From: CAYYJS01 sp964472315
Lineage (GTDB): Bacteria > Verrucomicrobiota > Kiritimatiellia > UBA8416
Length of the DNA: 64,000 nucleotides
Reading direction: 5' to 3'
Assembly: GCA_964472315.1 (NCBI GenBank)
Contig: CAYYJS010000004.1
Coordinates: 47,849-111,848, forward strand
This document shows positions 16,951 through 23,920 of this stretch, piece after piece. The translations under genes were made by a program, and so were the position numbers. The notes under the pieces were generated by a model. The model searched no databases. It saw only the letters and a program-made list of their open reading frames with translations, and was not told the origin of the DNA. Position 1 is the stretch's first letter. The number at the start of each line of letters is the position of its first letter.

Positions 16951-18380
16951 AGCTTCAGGCCCTTGAACGCGTCCCCGAGCGAGCCGAGACCGCCGCCGTC
17001 ACCGCGCGACACGTACTGTCCCGGATCGGTCTCGGCCTCCTCGCGCGCGGCTTGCCAGCGTGCCGGGAGCGTGAGCGAGAGGCGCTTGCCGTCGACGGAT
17101 TTGACGACGACCTGAACCTCGGCGCCGATGGGATACGCGTGCGCCAGTTTGCCCTGAACATTGCCGCCGCGCGGGATGTCCAACTCGCTGACATGCAGCA
17201 GACCGGTCCGGTCGTCGGTCAGCTTCACAAACACGCCGAAATCCCGGTGTCCTTCCACGATGCCCGTCGCGTGCGTGCCCGGCTCCAGCCGCGATTCGGC
17301 GCCGGGCTCGGTCGCGCGCGTGTCCACCGGCTTGAGCGAAATGCGCCGCTGCGCGGGGTCGATCGCGTCGATCTGGACGTCGATCTCGTCGCCTTCGGCC
17401 ACGGCCTCGCGCGGATGTTGGATGCGGCGCCCGCCGCCCAGGCGTGAAATATGGAGCAGGCCTTCCACGCCCGGCTCGATCTCGGCGAAGGCGCCGAAGT
17501 CCATCAGGCGCGTCACCTTCACGCGACGCGTGGCGCCGACGGGATGGCGGGACGCCAGGCCCTCCCAGGGATTGCCGGCCGCCTGGCGGAGACTGAGCGA
17601 GACGCGGTTCTGTTCCCAGTCGACCCGTTGCACGACGACGGTGACCGGATCGCCGACGCGGACCAGGTCTTCGGGCTTCGTATCGCGCGCCCAGGCCAAC
17701 TCGCGCAACGGGATCAGGCCGTCGACGCCGCCGAGGTCGACGAACACGCCGAACTCCGTGATGCGGGCGACCGTGCCGTCCCGGACGTCGCCTTCGGCGA
17801 GCGTGGCGCGCAGGAGCTCGCACGACGCGGCGCGTTCGCGTTCGATCAGGTTGCGGCGGCTGAGCACCACGTTGTGCGCCTGTTCGTCGAGTTCGGTCAC
17901 GAGAAACTGCAGGCGCTGGCCCACGTAATCCGCCGCCTCGCGCCGGATAACGTCGATCTGAGAATACGGGCAGAACCCGCGCTCGCCGCCGACCGACACC
18001 TCGTAGCCGCCCTTGGTTTCGGCGGTGACGACGCCTTCCACGGGCAGATCCTGTCCAACCGCGTCGCGCAGGCTCTGCTGGGCCGCCGCGCCCGATAGCG
18101 AGGTGGACAGCAGGAACGCCCCGTCGCGCATGCCGACGAAATACGCCGTGAGGCCGTCGCCGACCGCCACGGTCAGCGCCCCGTCGGCATCCTTCAGGTC
18201 ATCCGTGGCGACGATTCCCTCGCGTTTCGCGTTCAGATCCACCACCACGAAGGCCGGACCGATGTCCGTCACCGTGCCCTGCACCCTCTCGCCCGGGTCG
18301 AAGCCGCGGCGGTAGGCGCTGAGCTGCGCGTCGATCAGCGCGCTGAAGTCTTCCATCGATTCCTGATGTTTATCGCTCAT
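16947..18380 (-). CDS. Ribosomal protein S1-like protein with five S1 domains
   Basis: This 477-residue protein consists of about five consecutive S1 OB-fold RNA-binding domains, recognisable from GERVQGTVTDIGPAFVVVDL, the repeated GxVxxIxxFGVFVDL pattern (ARITEFGVFVDLGGVDGLIP; TRLMDFGAFAEIEPGVEGLL; EGHRDFGVFVKLTDDRTGLL) and the LHxSEL/ISL endings. It resembles 30S protein S1, which brings mRNA to the ribosome, but is shorter than the six-domain Proteobacterial form and could be a paralogue. AGGA lies five bases before the ATG. It is the first gene of a pair with gph. Confidence 0.82.
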   Translation of the reverse strand: MSDKHQESMEDFSALIDAQLSAYRRGFDPGERVQGTVTDIGPAFVVVDLNAKREGIVATDDLKDADGALTVAVGDGLTAYFVGMRDGAFLLSTSLSGAAAQQSLRDAVGQDLPVEGVVTAETKGGYEVSVGGERGFCPYSQIDVIRREAADYVGQRLQFLVTELDEQAHNVVLSRRNLIERERAASCELLRATLAEGDVRDGTVARITEFGVFVDLGGVDGLIPLRELAWARDTKPEDLVRVGDPVTVVVQRVDWEQNRVSLSLRQAAGNPWEGLASRHPVGATRRVKVTRLMDFGAFAEIEPGVEGLLHISRLGGGRRIQHPREAVAEGDEIDVQIDAIDPAQRRISLKPVDTRATEPGAESRLEPGTHATGIVEGHRDFGVFVKLTDDRTGLLHVSELDIPRGGNVQGKLAHAYPIGAEVQVVVKSVDGKRLSLTLPARWQAAREEAETDPGQYVSRGDGGGLGSLGDAFKGLKL

Positions 18381-18480
18381 ATCATCCTCATACGTCGTCC
18401 ACTGTCGTAAAATCGGGCGAAAACCTACGCTATGCGGCCCCGCGCCGCAAGCACGCAGACGGCTCCAAGACCGCCGGTCC

Positions 18481-19578
18481 CTAATCGGTGCGGCGAATCA
18501 ACCATGCGCCTCCCAGCAGGCCCGCGACGATTGGAAACCACATGATGAGGTGGGGGTGGACCTCGGGGTGCTTGGTCATCGAGTCGGCCAGAATGATGAA
18601 CAGATAAAACAACATGATGCAGGCGAAGGCGAGCGAGAAGCCCCTCCAGGATTCGTGGCGGTGCCCCGTCGCACCGAAGGGAATGCCCAGCAGCACAAAG
18701 GGAATGCAGACCGCCGAGAGCGTCAGGCGATGGTGCAGTTCCACGCGGAACGTCGACCGTTGCTCCCGTATGTCATCGGCGGTGAGCTGCGGGAAGTAGG
18801 ATTCCGTATACTGGATCCGGTCGATGAGCTGGTCGTGGGTGAAGTCCACCGGTTTCATGCGGTAATACCGCCGCTGGGCGCCGATGGGGAACGTGACCGT
18901 CCAGGCCTGGCATTGGGCCTCGCCGGGGAAGTCTTCCGAAAGCGGGTCGATGCGGACATCCCGCAGGTCGAGCTGCAGCCCGGTCGTATCCGACGTGCGA
19001 GCGACGGTGCCGCTGGCGGCGCGGATCTTCCGGACCGTGCCGGAATCGAGTTGTTCGTAGATGCGGACCGTTTCGAGCGCGTTGCCGTGCCGTTTGCCGA
19101 CGTAGACCGTCAGGGTCGGGGTGATCTTGATGAACCGGCCCTCTTCGAGCAGCGTGAGGGGATCGATGTTGCGCAGCTTGACCATGATACTGCGCGAAGC
19201 CGCATGGCTCCAGGGCACCGCGGCGCCGTGGATGACGAAGCACACGACCGCGAGCAGGCAGGCGAACAGAACCGGCGGTCGCGCGATCTGCCACAGGCTG
19301 ATCCCGCATGCCTTCATCGCCGTCAACTCGCTATCCGCGGACATGCGGCTGAACACGAGCAGCGTGGTGACGAGCGCGCTGATCGGCAGGCTGAAGGAAA
19401 ACGATTGCGGCAGAGAGAGGAGGAAGATGGACACCAGCGGCTGCCAGGGGACGCCGCCGGAGACGAGGTCGGTGAGTTTGAAAATGGCGCCTACCGACAG
19501 CACGCAGGTGATGACGAAGACCGCCACCGCCAGCGTCAGCAGGAACGAACCGAGGATGAGTCGCGTCAGTGTTCTCAC
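18481..19578 (-). CDS. LptF/LptG-family lipopolysaccharide transport permease
   Basis: This 365-residue YjgP/YjgQ-family protein has the family architecture: two N-terminal membrane helices (LILGSFLLTLAVAVFVITCV and a second ending in the SFSLPISALVTTLLVFSRMS loop), a third near residue 100, a periplasmic beta-jellyroll domain of about 160 residues, and three C-terminal helices. In the Lpt complex this subunit couples ATP hydrolysis by LptB to extraction of LPS from the inner membrane. Whether this copy is LptF or LptG is not clear. The likely start is GTG at 19578, which gives the family N-terminus (VRTLTRLILGSFLL); longer frames would run into the divergent upstream region. Confidence 0.88.
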   Translation of the reverse strand: MRTLTRLILGSFLLTLAVAVFVITCVLSVGAIFKLTDLVSGGVPWQPLVSIFLLSLPQSFSFSLPISALVTTLLVFSRMSADSELTAMKACGISLWQIARPPVLFACLLAVVCFVIHGAAVPWSHAASRSIMVKLRNIDPLTLLEEGRFIKITPTLTVYVGKRHGNALETVRIYEQLDSGTVRKIRAASGTVARTSDTTGLQLDLRDVRIDPLSEDFPGEAQCQAWTVTFPIGAQRRYYRMKPVDFTHDQLIDRIQYTESYFPQLTADDIREQRSTFRVELHHRLTLSAVCIPFVLLGIPFGATGHRHESWRGFSLAFACIMLFYLFIILADSMTKHPEVHPHLIMWFPIVAGLLGGAWLIRRTD

Positions 19579-19738
19579 GGGTGCGCCAAAGTGTAGCGGC
19601 GGGAATGCGCAGTGGCAAGCGGCGAGTGGCCCGATGAACCGGGCGGGGTCCTCCGCCAGGGCCGGTTTTCCGTTGACGGGCGTGCGGAACGTGTCATTCT
19701 TCCGCCTCGCGCCATGGCGCATGGAAAGGAACACCGAC

Positions 19739-20764
19739 GTGAAGAAACCGAGGGTCGTGCTCGTGGGTTGTGGCGCGATCAGCAAAGCTTGGCTGGAGGC
19801 CCTGAAGAAGCGTGACGACGTGGAGTTGGCGGGCCTGGTTGACATTGTCCGCGCGGTGGCGGAAAAGCGGGCCGCTGACCTCGGGTTCGTCGGGATCGAG
19901 GTCGGGACCGACCTGAAGGACCTGTTGGAGCGCACCCGTCCCGACCTGGTCTTTGACTGCACGCTTCCCGAGACGCACGCGGACGTCGCGACCACGGCCA
20001 TGCGGATGGGATGCCATGTCTTCGGCGAGAAGCCGCTGGCGGATACGATGGCGCATGCCCGACACATTGTCGCTGTGTCGCGCGACACGGCGAAGCTGCA
20101 TGCCGTCATGCAGAACCGGCGCTATATGGCGAACATCGTGGCGCTGCGCGCCTTTCTGGATTCGGGTGCGATCGGCCGCGTTACGACCGTCCACTGCGAT
20201 TTCTTCCTCGGGTGTCACTTTGGCGGGTTCCGGGACGCCATGGAGCATGTGCTGCTGCTGGACATGGCGATCCACACCTTCGACCAGGCGCGGTTCCTGA
20301 CCGGGAAGGACCCCGTCACTGCCCTTGCGCACGAATGGAACCCGTCCGGTTCCTGGTACGCGCACGACGCCTCCGCCGTGGCCGTTTTCGAGATGACCGA
20401 CCAGGTGGTGTTCTGCTACCGCGGCTCGTGGTGCGCCGAAGGCATGCCGACCCCCTGGGAAGCGGCCTGGCGCATCATCGGCGACAAGGGAACGGTACTT
20501 TGGGACGGCGCCCATACGTTCCAGGCGCAGGTTGTCGACAGCGAGGGCGGGTTCAAGCGCAAGACGAAGGATGTGCAAGTCGCCTACGACAAAGACGATC
20601 CCGCGCCGACGGGTCATGCCGGCTGCATCGACGATATGCTCGATTGCCTGAAAACCGGCCGAACGCCACAGACCGTGTGCACGGACAACATCCGGAGTCT
20701 GGCCATGGTACACGCCGCCATCGAGAGCGCGACGACGGGGTGCCGGGTGAACTGCGACATCTAG
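19739..20764 (+). CDS. Gfo/Idh/MocA-family NAD(P)-dependent oxidoreductase
   Basis: This 341-residue enzyme begins with a Rossmann fold (VVLVGCGAISKAWLEAL, with the dinucleotide motif GxGxxS-like) and contains the family motif FGEKPLADT with the catalytic Lys, followed by the alpha/beta C-terminal domain with HVLLLDMAIHTFDQAR, the usual DxxxH substrate site. Such enzymes oxidise or epimerise sugars and cyclitols; the substrate is unknown. The GTG start at 19739 is chosen because AAAGGA lies eight bases upstream; an in-frame ATG at 19721 (six codons earlier) is an alternative. It converges on the sugar-kinase-like gene. Confidence 0.87.
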   Translation: MKKPRVVLVGCGAISKAWLEALKKRDDVELAGLVDIVRAVAEKRAADLGFVGIEVGTDLKDLLERTRPDLVFDCTLPETHADVATTAMRMGCHVFGEKPLADTMAHARHIVAVSRDTAKLHAVMQNRRYMANIVALRAFLDSGAIGRVTTVHCDFFLGCHFGGFRDAMEHVLLLDMAIHTFDQARFLTGKDPVTALAHEWNPSGSWYAHDASAVAVFEMTDQVVFCYRGSWCAEGMPTPWEAAWRIIGDKGTVLWDGAHTFQAQVVDSEGGFKRKTKDVQVAYDKDDPAPTGHAGCIDDMLDCLKTGRTPQTVCTDNIRSLAMVHAAIESATTGCRVNCDI

Positions 20765-20800
20765 GCTTCGATACCATCTGGCGTGCGACTCCGCGGGCCG

Positions 20801-21919
20801 CTACCCGAGGCCGGCCACGAAGCGGTTCATGGCCTCTTCCCGTGCTTCGATGGATTCGACGAGGCGGAACTGCGTGCGGCAGCGGTCGAGGTTGTGGTTG
20901 GGACGATGGACCTTGAAGTACATGTCGCCGTCGAGGTGGTCGGCCAGGAACCGGATGCCGGTCTCGAAGGCGATCAGCTTACCCGCGAAGGCCAGGAGCG
21001 CCCGGCTCTCGGGTTCGAGAAAATCGCCCGCGCTCTCGACATAGCCGCGTGCCAGCGATTCGAAGATCGGCATGCTCATGCCGACGCGCAAGAGGTCCTG
21101 CTCGTCCTCGAGCGCCGTATTGGTCGCGGTGCGGACGAGGTCGCCGAAATCGTAGAGCGCCAGGCCCGGCATGACGGTATCGAGGTCGAGAATGCAGATG
21201 GCCTTGCGCGACGTGTCGTCGAACAGCACGTTGTTGACCTTGGTGTCGTTGTGTGTGGTCCGCTCGGCCAGCTTTCCGGCGCGTCGCATGTCCTCGAGCA
21301 CCGGTGCGATGGCGGCGTGGCGCAACGCGAAGGCGATCTCCGGCGCCGCCGCCGCCGCGCGGTTGCGGGGGTCCCGTTCGATGGCCGCCTCCAGCGCTGC
21401 GTAGCGCGACGGCGTGTCATGGAAATGCGGGATCGTCTCGTGCAGCCGCGGCGCCGGCAGGTCGGATAAGAGACGTTGAAACCGGCCGAACGCGCATCCG
21501 GCTTCATAGGCGATCGCCGGCGATTCGACCTTGTCGTACGTGTGCGCCTCGCCCACGAACCGATAGGCGCGCCAGTAGTTCCCGTCGCCATCGCGATGGT
21601 AGTTGCCGCCATCGCGGGTCCTGAGGAGGCGGAGGACATGCCGGTCGATGTCGGTTGCGCCGGCCGACTGCTCCAGCTTGCCGCGGATGTGAGTCGTCAC
21701 CCGCGCTATATTCTCCATCACCCTGGCCGGATCCTTGAAAACCGCGTGGTTGATGCGCTGCAGGATGTAACGCCGATCGCCTCCGCCGTTCCGGCAGGCG
21801 AGGAGATACGTGTCGTTGATGTGTCCGCCGCCGAACGGCTTCGGGTCTCCGCAGACGCCCGGAAACTCGAAACGGCCCATAACGGCCCTTGGATTCGTCT
21901 TGATGCGACTCTGAGTCAT
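20801..21919 (-). CDS. APH-fold small-molecule kinase, N-acetylhexosamine 1-kinase-like
   Basis: This 372-residue phosphotransferase-fold protein has GGHINDTYLLACRNGG and YILQRINHAVFKDPARVMEN at the N-terminus, a pattern I associate with NahK-type N-acetylhexosamine 1-kinases. The catalytic loop reads THNDTKVNNVLFD (HNDxxxxN), followed by the metal-binding ILDLDTVMPG. NahK phosphorylates the anomeric carbon of GlcNAc/GalNAc using ATP, feeding salvage of mucin or other glycans. The true substrate needs assay. It is the last gene in the nrdD-nrdG-deacetylase run and faces the sugar dehydrogenase. Confidence 0.75.
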   Translation of the reverse strand: MTQSRIKTNPRAVMGRFEFPGVCGDPKPFGGGHINDTYLLACRNGGGDRRYILQRINHAVFKDPARVMENIARVTTHIRGKLEQSAGATDIDRHVLRLLRTRDGGNYHRDGDGNYWRAYRFVGEAHTYDKVESPAIAYEAGCAFGRFQRLLSDLPAPRLHETIPHFHDTPSRYAALEAAIERDPRNRAAAAAPEIAFALRHAAIAPVLEDMRRAGKLAERTTHNDTKVNNVLFDDTSRKAICILDLDTVMPGLALYDFGDLVRTATNTALEDEQDLLRVGMSMPIFESLARGYVESAGDFLEPESRALLAFAGKLIAFETGIRFLADHLDGDMYFKVHRPNHNLDRCRTQFRLVESIEAREEAMNRFVAGLG

Positions 21920-21931
21920 GTGCAGGCTCTC

Positions 21932-22717
21932 TCACGCCGTCGGCCGGTGTCGGCGCCAGGCCCGGCGCCAACGATGCGCGCCGCCGAGCTTGAGCCGGAA
22001 GCTCCACGGCCCTTCCGCGGGGTCGGCGCGGATGCGGCGAACGAGGAACGGATCATCCGGATTGACGAACCCGGGCTCGATGGTGAAGACGCGCTCGTAG
22101 CCGGTGGCGCGGGCGAGGGCGATATCGCGTGCCGTATAACGGCCGTGCGGGAAGCTGAAGTCGGGCACCGGGCGCCCCAGTATCGCTTCGAGCGCGGTCT
22201 TCGAATCGACCAGCTCGCGCCGCGCATCCGCGTCGGTCAGTTCCGGGAAACGCGGATGGCTGACGGCGTGCGAACCGATCGCAAACGTGTCGCTCGGGAG
22301 GCGGCGCAATTCCTCGGCCGATGCCACGCGGCCGCACCGCGCCGACAGCCGCGCGTCCGCGATCCAGGCGGGGGGACGTCCGAGACTGCCGGTTGGCGCG
22401 AACACGAGGCACGGGATGCGGCGACGGCGCAACATCGGCGCGACGGCGGCGAGCGTGTCCGCATAGGCATCGTCGAACGTGACCGCCGTGCCGCGCGCCG
22501 GCGGGGTGGCGCGCGCACCCGCATCGATCGCGAAGGGTGCGGACCAGCGGAGCAACGCATCCATCTGCCGCTCGAACGCGCGGCATGTCCGCGGCGTGAC
22601 TTCGTGGTAGTAGAGACAGATCCGCCGGTCGGGCGAGGTCCGGCGCAGCAGCCGGTCCGTCAGCCAAACCGCGGTGCTGACCGCGTTGACGATGGCGTCT
22701 TTCATCCCCGTGGCCAT
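21932..22717 (-). CDS. Polysaccharide deacetylase (NodB/CE4-like)
   Basis: This roughly 261-residue protein has the NodB homology motifs: TFDDAYADTL supplies the catalytic Asp pair, and SHAVSHPRF gives the two metal-binding His of HxxxH. Later motifs (SFPHGRYTARDI, GYERVFTIEPG) fit the family. It begins with a helical, weakly hydrophobic segment (AIVNAVSTAVWLTDRLL) that might anchor it to the membrane. It should remove N-acetyl groups from a cell-envelope or exported glycan. The start is uncertain: the ATG at 22717 lies four bases after the nrdG stop, and another at 22705 is possible. Confidence 0.83.
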   Translation of the reverse strand: MATGMKDAIVNAVSTAVWLTDRLLRRTSPDRRICLYYHEVTPRTCRAFERQMDALLRWSAPFAIDAGARATPPARGTAVTFDDAYADTLAAVAPMLRRRRIPCLVFAPTGSLGRPPAWIADARLSARCGRVASAEELRRLPSDTFAIGSHAVSHPRFPELTDADARRELVDSKTALEAILGRPVPDFSFPHGRYTARDIALARATGYERVFTIEPGFVNPDDPFLVRRIRADPAEGPWSFRLKLGGAHRWRRAWRRHRPTA

Positions 22718-22721
22718 GCGG

Positions 22722-23444
22722 TCAACCGCCGCGGACGCGGACTTCCGACACATGATGCGCGACGCGTGCCGCCATCGCGCGCATCGTGTCAGGCGAGGTG
22801 CGGCGATGGCCGCGGAAGCGGCTGTTCGGCAGGTGTTCGGTCGGAACGAACGGCTGCAGCACGTAGCGGCGCGCGCCGTGCAGCAAGACGCCGATCTCGT
22901 CGAGGTGTTCGTCGGCGTGGACGTCCTCGATGATGGTGGTACGGAACTCGTAGTCCGCGGCGTGCTCGCGGATCAGGCGCGCCGATTCATGGAGGCGGTC
23001 CATGTGCGGGTAGCCCGTCAGATGGCGGTAATGACTCGGCGCGGTCTTGATGTCCATCGCCACGTAGTCCACGAGCGGCAGACAAGCGCGGAGCATGTCC
23101 GGGTTCGAGCCGTTGGTGTCGAGCTTGACGGCCCAGCCATATCCCTTGAGAAACCGGATCAGCGCGGGCAGCTCGGGAGACAGGGTCGGTTCGCCGCCCG
23201 TGATCACGGTGCCGGAGACCCAGTTGTCGGCAAACCGCCGGCAGGCGGCCGCGAGCTTGTTCCAGGACAAGCCCGGCCGCGCCTTGCCCATGAGTTCGGC
23301 GTTGTGGCAGAACCCGCAGGTGAAATTGCAGCCGGGCACGAAGAACACGGCCGCGAGGTGACCGGTGAAATCGACCATCGACGGCGACTTCAGAAAGCCG
23401 TAGACGGGCGAAAGGGCGTCGCGCGTGTCGTTCCGGTCGCTCAT
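22722..23444 (-). CDS. nrdG: Anaerobic ribonucleoside-triphosphate reductase activating protein (radical SAM)
   Basis: This 240-residue radical SAM enzyme binds a 4Fe-4S cluster through Cys39, Cys43 and Cys46 (CNFTCGFC) and has the SAM-binding glycine motif GGEPTL near residue 90. It generates a 5'-deoxyadenosyl radical that places a glycyl radical on NrdD. It is longer than the E. coli protein (154 residues), as in the NrdG2-type activases found outside the enterics. The ATG at 23444 gives the conserved N-terminus FLKSPSMVDFTGHLAAVFF. The gene follows nrdD and the thioredoxin-like gene on the same strand. Confidence 0.92.
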   Translation of the reverse strand: MSDRNDTRDALSPVYGFLKSPSMVDFTGHLAAVFFVPGCNFTCGFCHNAELMGKARPGLSWNKLAAACRRFADNWVSGTVITGGEPTLSPELPALIRFLKGYGWAVKLDTNGSNPDMLRACLPLVDYVAMDIKTAPSHYRHLTGYPHMDRLHESARLIREHAADYEFRTTIIEDVHADEHLDEIGVLLHGARRYVLQPFVPTEHLPNSRFRGHRRTSPDTMRAMAARVAHHVSEVRVRGG

Positions 23445-23499
23445 GGCAATTCGCCCGCGGCCCCGCCGGGGCACACGGGCGCCGTCCGCGCCTGGGGTC

Positions 23500-23904
23500 T
23501 CAGGCCACCGCCGCGCGGGCTTCTTCCAGACAGGTCTTGATCATCTTCGGGGTGAGCAGTCCGCGGCCGGCTTCGGAGTAGTCGGTCTGCAGACCCAGGT
23601 ACTGGTACAGTTTGGCGCCGCCGTACACCGGCGACACGTCGTCAGGCGTGCGGTTGCGAACCGGTTCGTAACGGTTCGTCTCCGGATTGAGCCGTTGGAC
23701 CAGCAGCGCCGGGATGCGCTGGGGGTTGATGCATTCCGCCTGACAGAAGGCGATGATGCCCTCCTCGCTTTCGACATCGTTGTAGATCTTCTCGAAGTCC
23801 CGCCACTCGGTGTCTTCCAGCAACTTGTCGAGGCGCTGGTTCAGTATGCCGCACTTGTCGCAGCCCTGCTTGCCGAACACGAGCACGTGAAACGTCTTGG
23901 CCAT
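23500..23904 (-). CDS. Thioredoxin/glutaredoxin-like protein, probable NrdD reductant
   Basis: This 134-residue protein begins FHVLVFGKQGCDKCGILNQR, a redox-active CxxC (Cys15, Cys18) at the end of the first strand, as in thioredoxin and glutaredoxin folds. A second Cys pair follows (FCQAECIN). It lies between nrdD and nrdG, 16 bases downstream of nrdD. Some class III reductases of the NrdD2 type take electrons from a thioredoxin or a NrdH-like protein rather than formate, so this gene may encode the dedicated reductant. That role is inferred from position. GGGGAGG lies six bases before the ATG. Confidence 0.75.
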   Translation of the reverse strand: MAKTFHVLVFGKQGCDKCGILNQRLDKLLEDTEWRDFEKIYNDVESEEGIIAFCQAECINPQRIPALLVQRLNPETNRYEPVRNRTPDDVSPVYGGAKLYQYLGLQTDYSEAGRGLLTPKMIKTCLEEARAAVA

Positions 23905-23920
23905 GGTATACCTCCCCGGA